Shown piece by piece: positions 15,276 to 22,817 of a DNA stretch of 23,441 bases. This stretch comes from JBFHRE01 sp041591895 (GTDB taxonomy: Bacteria; Actinomycetota; Acidimicrobiia; Spongiisociales; ZC4RG35): positions 1 through 23,441 of the forward strand of contig JBFHRE010000024.1 in NCBI GenBank assembly GCA_041591895.1. The letters are read 5' to 3'. Position 1 is the first letter of the stretch, and every line of letters begins with the position of its first letter. The notes below the pieces were generated by a model, which worked only from the letters and a program-made list of their open reading frames with translations, was not told the DNA's origin and did not search any database. The translations under genes were made by a program, and so were the position numbers.

Positions 15276-16563
15276 TGCCATGCTCCAGCATCTCCGGGAA
15301 GTACTCCGGGTTGAGCCGGAGCCGGGCACTGATGGCGTGGCCGGCCATCAACTCGGCATCCGCCACCACCGCGGCATGCTCCGCCACGGAGAGCGAGCCG
15401 ACCGGGGTGCACCGCTGGGTCGTGACCGTCTTCAGGAACTTCCCAACCCAGAGTCCACCGGTGTAACGGGCCGCCCTTCGCGTGGGGAGCGTGTGGTTGG
15501 TGCCGATCGCCTTGTCCGAATAGGCGACGGTGGCATGGGTTCCGACGAACAGGCTGCCGTAGTTCGTGAGGCGCTCGACGAACCACTCGGGATCCTCGGT
15601 TTGCACCTCCAGATGCTCGGGTGCGTACTCGTCGGCGACCATCCTCAGCTCCTCTCGATCCTCGCACACGACGATGGTTCCGTAGTCGCGCCACGAGCGC
15701 CCGGCGATGTCCGCCGTCGGCCACAATTCCAGCCAGCGGTCGACTTCCCGGATGGTGGCGATCCCCACCTCCTCCGACGTTGTGGCCAGGATCGCCGGCG
15801 AGGTCGGACCATGCTCGGCCTGACCGAGCAGATCGCAGGCCAGCACCGCCGGGTCGGCCGTGTGGTCGGCGATGATCATGATCTCGGTCGGGCCGGCGAG
15901 GAGATCGATTCCGACCGTGCCGAACAATTGGCGCTTCGCCTCCGCCACGTAGGCGTTACCAGGACCCACGATCATGTCCACGGGTTCGGCGTCCTCGAGC
16001 CCGAACGCCATCCCTGCCAGCGCCTGAACCCCGCCAACACAGAAGATGTCCGTGGCCCCGGAGGCCTGCATCGCCCAGAGCTGCGGCGGATGCATCCCTG
16101 CAGCCGACCGGGGCGGGGCGGCGGCCACGATCCGCGACACACCGGCCACCTGGGCGGTGGCCACAGTCATCACCGCAGAGGCGATCAACGGGTAATAGCC
16201 GCCGGGTGAATATGCGCCCGCGCTCGCCACCGGGATCCACTTCTGACCGAGCACCACCCCCGGCAAGGTCTCGACCTCGAAGTCGACGAGAGTCTCTCGC
16301 TGCCGGCGCGCAAACCCGGTGACCTGATCGATCAGGAAGCGCGAGCTCCGTTGGACCTGCTCGTCCATCTGCTCCCCGGCCCGGCGTACCGCTTCCGGTG
16401 GAACCCTGAACGTGGCCGGCGACCAGCCGTCGAACCGCTCCGAGTACTCGCGGACGGCGTCCATGCCGCGCCGTTCGACGTCGGCGATGATCTCGGACAC
16501 CAGGTCCCGGATCTCCCTGGTCACCTCTTCGGAGGGTGGCAATGGCTCCTTGAGAAACCGCAT
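15268..16563 (-). CDS. Histidinol dehydrogenase-family NAD-dependent alcohol dehydrogenase (HpsN-like possible)
   Basis: The 431-residue protein is a full-length HisD homologue. Zinc ligands Q248, H251 (GQAEHGP), D350 (YSDKAIGTNH) and H409 (MAGHA), and the catalytic pair E316-H317 (YAPEHLEV), are all present. The NAD region has GGVQALAGMA and VGPGNAYVAEAKR. HisD oxidises an alcohol to an acid in two NAD steps. No other histidine gene is nearby, so this is probably a catabolic paralogue. HpsN, which oxidises (R)-2,3-dihydroxypropane-1-sulfonate to sulfolactate, is the best known case, but the sequence alone does not prove that substrate. The ATG has only a weak AGGA at eight bases. The gene lies 68 bp after the DddP-like gene and overlaps the SDR gene. 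Confidence 0.9.
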   Translation of the reverse strand: MRFLKEPLPPSEEVTREIRDLVSEIIADVERRGMDAVREYSERFDGWSPATFRVPPEAVRRAGEQMDEQVQRSSRFLIDQVTGFARRQRETLVDFEVETLPGVVLGQKWIPVASAGAYSPGGYYPLIASAVMTVATAQVAGVSRIVAAAPPRSAAGMHPPQLWAMQASGATDIFCVGGVQALAGMAFGLEDAEPVDMIVGPGNAYVAEAKRQLFGTVGIDLLAGPTEIMIIADHTADPAVLACDLLGQAEHGPTSPAILATTSEEVGIATIREVDRWLELWPTADIAGRSWRDYGTIVVCEDREELRMVADEYAPEHLEVQTEDPEWFVERLTNYGSLFVGTHATVAYSDKAIGTNHTLPTRRAARYTGGLWVGKFLKTVTTQRCTPVGSLSVAEHAAVVADAELMAGHAISARLRLNPEYFPEMLEHGNG

Positions 16564-16570
16564 GGGGCTG

Positions 16571-16589
16571 ATCCTATATCTTGCAGGAT
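16571..16589. promoter_or_regulatory. Short inverted repeat upstream of the HisD-like gene
   Basis: ATCCT and AGGAT flank a 9-bp A+T-rich spacer between the DddP-like stop and the HisD-like start. On the minus strand it contains TATAGGAT, an octamer also found in the 9497-9580 promoter. Part of it (AGGA) may simply be the ribosome-binding site of the HisD-like gene. Confidence 0.35.
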
Positions 16590-16631
16590 GCCCGTGCGCC
16601 CCCGTGCCGGTGAGGAGGCCCGGTACGTTCC

Positions 16632-17924
16632 TCAGCCTGCGAGGCGCGGATCCATCGGATACCGGGACAACAACTCGACCCCGGTCTCGGTGACGAGAAA
16701 CTGCTGCTCGAGCTTGATCCCGTCGGGCCCACCGACCTCACCCACGTACGCCTCCAGGCACACCGTCATGTTGGGCTCGAATACGCCGTCGTATGCAAAC
16801 GCCATGTCTTCTGCGTAGAAGACCCCCGGGTACTCGTCGCACAGTCCCACGCCATGCAACATCAGCGAATACCGCTGGGCCCGATAGGCCTCGGGGAGGT
16901 GGAACGCCTTCGACCCGAATTCGAGGAACCCGACGCCGGGACCGAGCTCCGCGGCATTGTGGGCGATCTGTTCCATGGCCAGCCGGTACATCTCGCGCTG
17001 ACGAGCGGTCGGTTCGCCGTCACCGCACAGCCAGGTGCGGGACATGTCGGTGCAGTAGCCGTAAGGACCGATCAGGTCGGTGTCGAAGCCGAGGAGCTCG
17101 CCGGCCTGCACCACCCTGGACGAGCACTCCTGGAACCAGGGGTTGGTGCGTGGACCCGACGCCAGCAGCCGGGTCTCGATCCACTCCCCGCCTCGGGCGA
17201 TGTTCTCCCGATGGAGGATCGACCACAGCTCCTGCTCGGTGATTCCCGGTTCCAGCGCTCCCTCCATGGCCGCGATCCCGGCCTCGGCGGTGGCGATCGA
17301 GCAGCGCATCGCCCGAATCTCGTCGTCGGACTTCAGGATCCTCGCCCGCTCCATGACCGCCTGGCCGTCTCCGATTTCGACCCCCGCCGCCTGGATGGCG
17401 GCGGCGCCGAGCGGGTCGAGCTTGTCCACCGCCAGCCGGCGCAATCCCGGCACGAGCGCCACCACCTCCTCCGCCCACCTCACTGCAGCAGCCGGCGTGT
17501 TGTCACCCGTGTCGAAGAAGTACCAGCTCCGGGCGTGGCGAACGTCGTCCACCAACGGCAGGTGCGAGGAGAGGTGCTCCGACCCGTGAAAGTCGAACAG
17601 CGTCACCGGCCCGTCGACCGCCACCACCACGAACCGGACCGCGTTGTGCATCGTCCACACCGACATGTTCGTGGAGTCGGTCACATACCGGACGTTGATC
17701 GGGTCATAGAACAGCCCGGCGTCGTAACCCTGCGCCGCCAGCTGTTCGCGAGTGCGTCCGAGCCGGTAGGCCCGCATCGCGGCGACGTCCGGGAGTTCCA
17801 AACCCTGCGCCAGCCACTCTGACGTGGCGAGCTCGCCCGGCCCGAGGTCGCCGAACGAACCGAGCCCCCTCCGCCGTTCATCGACGATCTTGCCTGCGAC
17901 CTTGGACGTGAATCTTCCCGGCAT
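16632..17924 (-). CDS. dddP: DddP-like M24-family enzyme (candidate DMSP lyase)
   Basis: This 430-residue M24-fold protein closely resembles DddP, the peptidase-like lyase that splits dimethylsulfoniopropionate into dimethyl sulfide and acrylate. Shared blocks include DPINVRYVTDSTNM, GGEWIETRLLASGPRTNPWF and LHGVGLCDEYP. Metal ligands D281, D283, D293, H357, E391 and E406 are all present. Their spacing matches the ligands I recall for Ruegeria DddP (D295, D297, D307, H371, E406, E421). The residues linked to DMSP catalysis are also kept: W90, Y352 and the base D363. An upstream ATG at 17987 would overlap the divergent gene; ATG 17924, with AAGG before it, gives the usual DddP length. It leads a run with HisD-like, SDR and cyclase genes. 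Family call strong; DMSP as substrate is inference, since uncharacterised paralogues exist. Confidence 0.82.
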   Translation of the reverse strand: MPGRFTSKVAGKIVDERRRGLGSFGDLGPGELATSEWLAQGLELPDVAAMRAYRLGRTREQLAAQGYDAGLFYDPINVRYVTDSTNMSVWTMHNAVRFVVVAVDGPVTLFDFHGSEHLSSHLPLVDDVRHARSWYFFDTGDNTPAAAVRWAEEVVALVPGLRRLAVDKLDPLGAAAIQAAGVEIGDGQAVMERARILKSDDEIRAMRCSIATAEAGIAAMEGALEPGITEQELWSILHRENIARGGEWIETRLLASGPRTNPWFQECSSRVVQAGELLGFDTDLIGPYGYCTDMSRTWLCGDGEPTARQREMYRLAMEQIAHNAAELGPGVGFLEFGSKAFHLPEAYRAQRYSLMLHGVGLCDEYPGVFYAEDMAFAYDGVFEPNMTVCLEAYVGEVGGPDGIKLEQQFLVTETGVELLSRYPMDPRLAG

Positions 17925-17977
17925 CGGCACCTTGATACCAGGCAGGAGGACCTCAGGCGGCGGTACTCTCCCGGCCG
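17925..17977. promoter_or_regulatory. Divergent intergenic region upstream of DddP-like and penicillin acylase genes
   Basis: Fifty-three bp separate the two chosen starts. I see no clear promoter hexamers or operator. The minus-strand frame of the DddP-like gene stays open through it, up to an ATG at 17987. Confidence 0.35.
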
Positions 17978-20440
17978 ATGCGGACATGGCTCAAACGGAT
18001 TGCCCTCGGCTTGGCTGTGATCCTCGTGATCGTTGCTCTTGCCGGGGGGTTCGTGGTCCGTCGTTCTTTCCCGCAGACCCGGGGAACGGTGTCGCTGGTC
18101 GGGCTCGACGGCGCCGCCACCGTGACCCGCGACGACGCGGGAGTCCCGCAGATCGTCGCCGGCACCGCCCACGACCTCTTCTTCGCTCAGGGCTATGTGC
18201 ACGCCCAGGATCGCTTCTGGCAGATGGATTTCTGGCGTCACATCGGGGCCGGACGCCTATCGGAGATGTTCGGCGAAGACCAAGTTGGAGCCGACACCTT
18301 CCTGCGCACCATGGGCTGGCGCCTGGTGGCCGAGCGAGAATACGAGTTGATGTCGGACGACCCCCACACGCTCGAGGCATTGGACGCCTACGCAGAAGGT
18401 GTCAATGCCTACCTCGCAGACCGTTCCCCCTCTCAGGTGAGCCTCGAGTACGCCATCCTCGGACTCCAGAACCCCGACTACGTCATCGAGCCCTGGACGC
18501 CGGTGGACACCATCACCTGGACCAAGGTGATGGCCTGGGACCTGCGCTCCAACCTCGACGAGGAACTCGACCGGGCTCTGCTGGCAGCCGAGTTCGGATT
18601 CAGCCGGGCCGAGCAGATGTATCCCCATTACCGGGCCGACTTTCCGGTCATCGTCGATGCCGGGCCGGTCAGCGCCGCTGCGACCGAGGAGGCGTTGTGG
18701 CCGGCCGAACCGCTTCTCGAGGTCAAGGCTGCGATCGCCGAGATCGATGCCATCGTCGGACAGCGCTACTCGGGCATCGGCTCCAACAGTTGGGTGGTCT
18801 CCGGTGACCGCACCGCATCCGGCAAGCCTCTCCTGGCCAACGATCCCCATCTCGGGATCCAGATGCCATCCATCTGGTACGAGAACCACCTCCGGTGCGA
18901 GACCAAGTCCAGCGCCTGTCCGTACGACGTGGTCGGGTTCTCGTTCCCCGGCGCTCCGGGCGTGGTGATCGGGCACAACGACCGGATCGCCTGGGGGTTC
19001 ACCAACGAGGCACCCGACTCGATGGACGTGTTCATCGAGTCGGTGGAGCCAGACGGCCGCTATCTGACCCCGGACGGGCCCCGGGAGTTCGACGTCCGGA
19101 CCGAGACGATCGAAGTCGCCGGGGGCGAACCGGTGAAGATCGAGATCCGTTCGACGGTTCACGGGCCGGTGATCTCGGGCGTGTACGTGGAAGACGACGA
19201 CATCCGGCCCAGCGCCATGGTCGAGGTTCCGCAGCGGTTCACGGTCGCCCTCTGGTGGACGGCGCTCCAGCCGGGCACGACGGTTCAGGCATTGATCGGA
19301 CTCAACCGCGCCACCAATTGGGAGGAGTTCCGCGAGGCAGCGGGCAAGTTCGAGATCGCGGCGCAGAACATGGTCTACGCCGACGTGGACGGGAACATCG
19401 GCTATCAGGCGACCGGCAAGGTGCCGGTTCGGTCGGGTTGGTCGGGCCGGTACCCGGTGCCCGGGTGGGACTTCTTCGGGTGCGAGAGCTTCGTGCCACC
19501 GGCGGACCTCCCATCCGTCTTCAACCCGGACTCCGGATTCATCGAAACCGCCAACCAGCCCGTAACCAGGGTGCGCACCGCGTCGGCGCCCGGATACGTG
19601 GGAGCCGACCACTCGTCTGGCTACCGCGCCAACCGGATCACAGAATTGCTGGATGGGCTCAGCTCCGCCACGCCCGAGGACATGACCGCGATCCAACTCG
19701 ATGTCGCCGACGGCTCGGCCGGGTTCCTCGTGCCCCTCATCACCGACCTCGGCCTCCCCGGACCGGTGGCGGGGCTGCTCTCCGGATGGGAGGCACCCTA
19801 TCTCATGGCAGCCGACTCCCCCGAGGCGGCCGCCTATGCCGGCGCGTGGCGCCATCTGGTGCTCAACACCTTCGACGAGTTGGAAGGCGACCGGCTCCCC
19901 GCCGACCACTCGCGCCTGTTCGCAGTCTTCTACGAACTGGTCGACGAGCCAGACGGCGGCTGGTGGGACATCACGGCGACCCCGGATACCGAGACACGCG
20001 ACGACATCCTGGCGGCGTCGGTGGCGGCAGCCGATGCCGAGCTCATCGGCCTCCTCGGAGAAGATCCCTCCAAGTGGCGCTGGGGCGACCTACACACTGC
20101 TACGTTCGAGAACCAGACCCTGGGTCAGTCGGGGATCAGCCCGATCGAGGCATTGTTCAACCGCACCTCGCCACCGGACCTGGGAGGTGGCGCGGAGATC
20201 GTCAACGCGATCGGCTGGACAGCCGGCAACGGCTACCAGGTGGACTGGCTGCCATCGTTCAGGATGGTGGTCGATCTGGCCGACCTGACGAACTCGACAG
20301 CGGTCCACACGACCGGCCAATCGGGGCACGCCTTCAACCGTCACTACTTCGACATGAACCCGCACTGGGTGGAAGGGACGACCCGGCCGATGCCGTGGGC
20401 CGACGTGGCCGGGAACCGTCTCGTGCTGGAACCTGCCTAG
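17978..20440 (+). CDS. Exported penicillin acylase-family N-terminal-serine amidohydrolase
   Basis: The 820-residue protein is of normal length for the penicillin G acylase / acyl-homoserine lactone acylase / cephalosporin acylase family. The N-terminus has a basic start (MRTWLKR) and a hydrophobic segment up to about residue 27, a signal peptide or membrane anchor. The alpha chain follows (GAATVTRDDAGVPQI, AQGYVHAQDRFWQMD). The autoprocessing site is GIGSNSW: cleavage before S269 would free the catalytic N-terminal serine of the beta chain. ANDPHLG follows, as in the family. These Ntn hydrolases cleave amide bonds of acylated amines outside the cytoplasm; the substrate here is unknown. It is followed after 11 bp by a 25-residue peptide gene. 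The role relative to the catabolic genes is unclear, perhaps releasing a substrate from a conjugate. Confidence 0.93.
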   Translation: MRTWLKRIALGLAVILVIVALAGGFVVRRSFPQTRGTVSLVGLDGAATVTRDDAGVPQIVAGTAHDLFFAQGYVHAQDRFWQMDFWRHIGAGRLSEMFGEDQVGADTFLRTMGWRLVAEREYELMSDDPHTLEALDAYAEGVNAYLADRSPSQVSLEYAILGLQNPDYVIEPWTPVDTITWTKVMAWDLRSNLDEELDRALLAAEFGFSRAEQMYPHYRADFPVIVDAGPVSAAATEEALWPAEPLLEVKAAIAEIDAIVGQRYSGIGSNSWVVSGDRTASGKPLLANDPHLGIQMPSIWYENHLRCETKSSACPYDVVGFSFPGAPGVVIGHNDRIAWGFTNEAPDSMDVFIESVEPDGRYLTPDGPREFDVRTETIEVAGGEPVKIEIRSTVHGPVISGVYVEDDDIRPSAMVEVPQRFTVALWWTALQPGTTVQALIGLNRATNWEEFREAAGKFEIAAQNMVYADVDGNIGYQATGKVPVRSGWSGRYPVPGWDFFGCESFVPPADLPSVFNPDSGFIETANQPVTRVRTASAPGYVGADHSSGYRANRITELLDGLSSATPEDMTAIQLDVADGSAGFLVPLITDLGLPGPVAGLLSGWEAPYLMAADSPEAAAYAGAWRHLVLNTFDELEGDRLPADHSRLFAVFYELVDEPDGGWWDITATPDTETRDDILAASVAAADAELIGLLGEDPSKWRWGDLHTATFENQTLGQSGISPIEALFNRTSPPDLGGGAEIVNAIGWTAGNGYQVDWLPSFRMVVDLADLTNSTAVHTTGQSGHAFNRHYFDMNPHWVEGTTRPMPWADVAGNRLVLEPA

Positions 20441-20451
20441 GATTCGGGGGT

Positions 20452-20529
20452 ATGAAGAAGTTCCTGCTCTTTGTCTTGGTGCTGGGCCTCCTCGGCTTCA
20501 CCGCCAAGAAGATGATCGACAACGCCTGA
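20452..20529 (+). CDS. Tiny single-pass membrane peptide
   Basis: A 25-codon frame starts at ATG 20452, 11 bp after the acylase stop. It encodes a basic start (MKK), a hydrophobic stretch of about 14 residues (FLLFVLVLGLLGFT) and a basic tail (AKKMIDNA). Upstream GGGGG is only a weak ribosome-binding site. Tiny MKK-type membrane peptides of this shape are common in Actinomycetota (compare the DLW-39 family), but this one is shorter and lacks the DLW tail. I do not recognise a function. It may be translated by coupling with the acylase. It is convergent with the alpha/beta hydrolase, with an 8-bp gap. Confidence 0.6.
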   Translation: MKKFLLFVLVLGLLGFTAKKMIDNA

Positions 20530-20537
20530 TCGGCGCC

Positions 20538-21425
20538 TCAGCTCAGAAATTTGGCGATCTCGTTCGCCAGCCGTTCGGGGTGGGTCCACGGCATTTCGTG
20601 CCGTGCGCCATCCACCTCGACCACCTCGACTTTCTTCAGGAGTGAGGCCAGTTCGTACTGCCACCCCGGTGGAACCAGTTGGTCGCGGGTCGGAATGACG
20701 ACCAGCGCCGGGACGTCCACCTGACCGATCCACGGGCTGGAGTCGAACCGGAACAAGGCCATCGACGCCGCCGCACCCGATTCGGGATCCCGCCGCCGGT
20801 TCTCGGCCCAAACCCAGCGGGCGTGCTTGGCCTCGACCGCTCCGGTCAACACCAGGTATCCGGCTCGTGCCTCGGGAGTGCCGATACCCGTGAGCCGTTC
20901 GAACGCCCGGGTGAGCCAGGCGAAGATCATCCGCCCCACCTTCCAGGCGGCCGGATGCCGGGACATGGTCGCCACCAGAACCAGCCGCCGGACCTGATGC
21001 GGGTGGCGATAGGCGAGAGCCTGCGCAATGGTGCCGCCCATCGAATACCCAAGGACGTCCGCCTGATGGACACCCACCGCCGACAATACCGCCGCAACGT
21101 CGTCGGCCACTTCCGCGACTTCGAACCGATCGGGTGAATGCTCCGAAAGCCCGTGGTTGCGATGGTCGACGAGGGTGATCCGGAACCGGTCGGCCAGCCG
21201 CGGTGCCACCTCGTACCACTCGGCGAGCGACGAGCCATTGAGCCCGTGGATGAACACGACGTCGGGTCCGGATCCGAGCTGGCGAACCAGGAACTCCCGG
21301 TCTCCGACGAACACCGTACGAGCCGGCAGCCGGAGCGGATGCTCCTGTCCGGGTTGGAAACGAGGAGTGAGGATCGGACCCAACGCCCTCACCCCGACCA
21401 GGATCCAAAACAGCTTCTTCAACAT
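20538..21425 (-). CDS. Alpha/beta hydrolase, probably membrane-anchored
   Basis: The 295-residue protein has an alpha/beta hydrolase core with HGLNGSS (60-66, oxyanion region), nucleophile S128 in GYSMGG, acid D248 in TRDQLV and base H276 in ARHEMPW. The first 20 residues (MLKKLFWILVGVRALGPILT) are basic and then hydrophobic, suggesting a membrane anchor or inner-face association. A helical cap lies about 160-225. The substrate is probably an ester or C-C bond substrate, but specificity cannot be read. The ATG follows GGAGGA at five bases and overlaps the end of the [2Fe-2S] protein gene by 7 bp, so the two are coupled. Confidence 0.9.
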   Translation of the reverse strand: MLKKLFWILVGVRALGPILTPRFQPGQEHPLRLPARTVFVGDREFLVRQLGSGPDVVFIHGLNGSSLAEWYEVAPRLADRFRITLVDHRNHGLSEHSPDRFEVAEVADDVAAVLSAVGVHQADVLGYSMGGTIAQALAYRHPHQVRRLVLVATMSRHPAAWKVGRMIFAWLTRAFERLTGIGTPEARAGYLVLTGAVEAKHARWVWAENRRRDPESGAAASMALFRFDSSPWIGQVDVPALVVIPTRDQLVPPGWQYELASLLKKVEVVEVDGARHEMPWTHPERLANEIAKFLS

Positions 21426-21835
21426 CGAACTCCTCCATGGGCGAAGACGTGTTCGGCGACCTCTCGCCCGCCGATCAGGTGCTCGGTGATGATCCGCTCC
21501 ATGACGTCGACGGTGACGCCGTGATACCAGGTTGCTTCCGGATATACGACCGCGATCGGTCCGTCCTCGCAGATCCGCAGGCAGTCGACTTTGGAGCGGA
21601 GCACCGACCCCCCACCGGGCTCACAAGAATCGAAGGCGGGTGTGCTCTGCCACACCGGGGGCGCCGACGTGAGCCCGAGCTCTTTGAGTCGCTTCTTGAG
21701 GTAAGTCCACACCTCACCCGTCTCTTCGAGCGGAGCACATTTGGGCGTGGTGGCACCGGCACACATGAAGATGTGCCGCCTGGCGCCGGGGATCGACAGC
21801 GCGTTGGCGATGCTTTCGAGACGAGCGTCTGTCAC
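21419..21835 (-). CDS. Thioredoxin-like [2Fe-2S] ferredoxin domain protein
   Basis: This 138-residue protein resembles the thioredoxin-fold [2Fe-2S] ferredoxins (Shethna-type FdI, NuoE C-terminal domain). The pattern HIFMC-x7-C (C25, C33) followed by VDCLRIC (C85, C89) and then a PEATWYHGVT strand is typical of (2Fe-2S) ferredoxin domain proteins. Two further cysteines (C71, C138) are not standard ligands. It is a small cytoplasmic electron carrier or a cluster-binding partner. The GTG start at 21835 has only a weak GGGCGGG upstream. Its coupling to an alpha/beta hydrolase is unusual, since a hydrolase needs no electrons. The gene could serve an oxygenase outside the window or a selenium/cobalamin-type process. 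Confidence 0.82.
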   Translation of the reverse strand: MTDARLESIANALSIPGARRHIFMCAGATTPKCAPLEETGEVWTYLKKRLKELGLTSAPPVWQSTPAFDSCEPGGGSVLRSKVDCLRICEDGPIAVVYPEATWYHGVTVDVMERIITEHLIGGREVAEHVFAHGGVRC

Positions 21836-21862
21836 CCGCCCATTATCGACCGGTCACGGCGG

Positions 21863-22744
21863 CTAGAGCGAAGCGATCACCCGGCATGGACTCCCCGACC
21901 CTTCTTCCCACGGGATCGGACCGACGAAGGCAGTGGCGCCCCGGGGAGGGACATCACCGAGATTGGCGAGGTTTTCGAGGCCGTAACGATTGGTGGCCAG
22001 ATACCCGAAGTGCACGGCGAAGTCGGCGGAATTACCCGGATCGAGGCTGAGAGTGTCGACTCCGATCCCGGCAATGTTGCGACGTTCGACGAGCCACATC
22101 GCCGCCTCGATCCCGAACCCGGGGAAATTGAGGTCCGGGTAGCCTGCCCCGCCACGGAAGGACTCGGTGTCCATGACCTTGTCGTCCCAGCCCGAGTTCA
22201 TGCAGACCAAGGCGTTGCGAGGGATCCGACCGTGCCGCCGCTCGAACCTGATCAGGTCCTCCGGCTCGACCATGGCGTTGGGATCGTCCATCGCCTTACG
22301 CCGGATATCGACGACGACGATCGGCACGATCAGCTCTTCGGGCACGAGCTCGTCCACCAGTCGGAGGCCCTGCACGAAGTGGCCCGGCGTGTCGAGGTGG
22401 GTTCCGGTGTGCTCGGAGATCTCCCAGCGTTTGTTGTAGAACCCTGCAGTCGGGAAATCGGCCAGCACGACGTCGACCGGCCCATCACCGATTATGAAGG
22501 TGGGGAAGTCACGCCGAAGCCGGTGGGTGAGGTCGACATGCTTGCCCGGGCCCCGCAATCCAGGCGTGGAGGCGGCAAGGACGGGCAGCGCCGGACCGGC
22601 CACCATGGCCACCCCGGCCGCGGCGGCCGCGCCCGAGCGCAGAAACGACCTCCGGTCGACCTCGCTGTTCGAGGTGGCTACTTGATGGGAGTGGTTGTGG
22701 GTGTGGGCGCCCCGAACGGCGTCGGTGGTTCCTGAGAGGCACAT
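21863..22744 (-). CDS. Tat-exported cyclase-family hydrolase
   Basis: The 293-residue protein is a second cyclase-family (kynurenine formamidase-like) enzyme. Here the metal motif is complete: HTGTHLDTPGHF at 112-123. The N-terminus carries a twin-arginine signal, VDRRSFLRSG (29-38), then an alanine-rich hydrophobic stretch and a likely cleavage site after VLA near residue 58. Export is therefore expected after cofactor insertion in the cytoplasm. Before the Tat motif there is an unusual HTHNHSH run (14-20), which could hold metal. The ATG follows AGGAGG at six bases. It is 27 bp upstream of the [2Fe-2S] gene on the same strand. It is expected to hydrolyse an amide, lactone or lactam outside the cell membrane; the substrate is unknown. 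Confidence 0.9.
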   Translation of the reverse strand: MCLSGTTDAVRGAHTHNHSHQVATSNSEVDRRSFLRSGAAAAAGVAMVAGPALPVLAASTPGLRGPGKHVDLTHRLRRDFPTFIIGDGPVDVVLADFPTAGFYNKRWEISEHTGTHLDTPGHFVQGLRLVDELVPEELIVPIVVVDIRRKAMDDPNAMVEPEDLIRFERRHGRIPRNALVCMNSGWDDKVMDTESFRGGAGYPDLNFPGFGIEAAMWLVERRNIAGIGVDTLSLDPGNSADFAVHFGYLATNRYGLENLANLGDVPPRGATAFVGPIPWEEGSGSPCRVIASL

Positions 22745-22817
22745 CGGATTCCTCCTCGATCGGCCTCCCTCGAATCTACGCGCGAGATCGGAAGCGTGGG
22801 GCGCTCGATTCCTCCCC

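Noticed and set aside
14917..16209. 430-codon plus-strand frame antisense to the SDR and HisD-like genes
   Set aside because: Compositional shadow; both minus-strand proteins have complete catalytic motifs.
17925..17987. Upstream ATG at 17987 for the DddP-like gene
   Set aside because: It would overlap the start of the divergent acylase gene and add 21 residues not expected from DddP length. It remains possible but is less likely.
18257..19909. 550-codon minus-strand frame antisense to the penicillin acylase gene
   Set aside because: No recognisable domain, low-complexity composition, and full overlap with a clear Ntn hydrolase gene.
21437..22735. 432-codon plus-strand frame antisense to the ferredoxin and Tat cyclase genes
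   Set aside because: No motif, and it covers two genes with good motifs, one of them with a strong ribosome-binding site.
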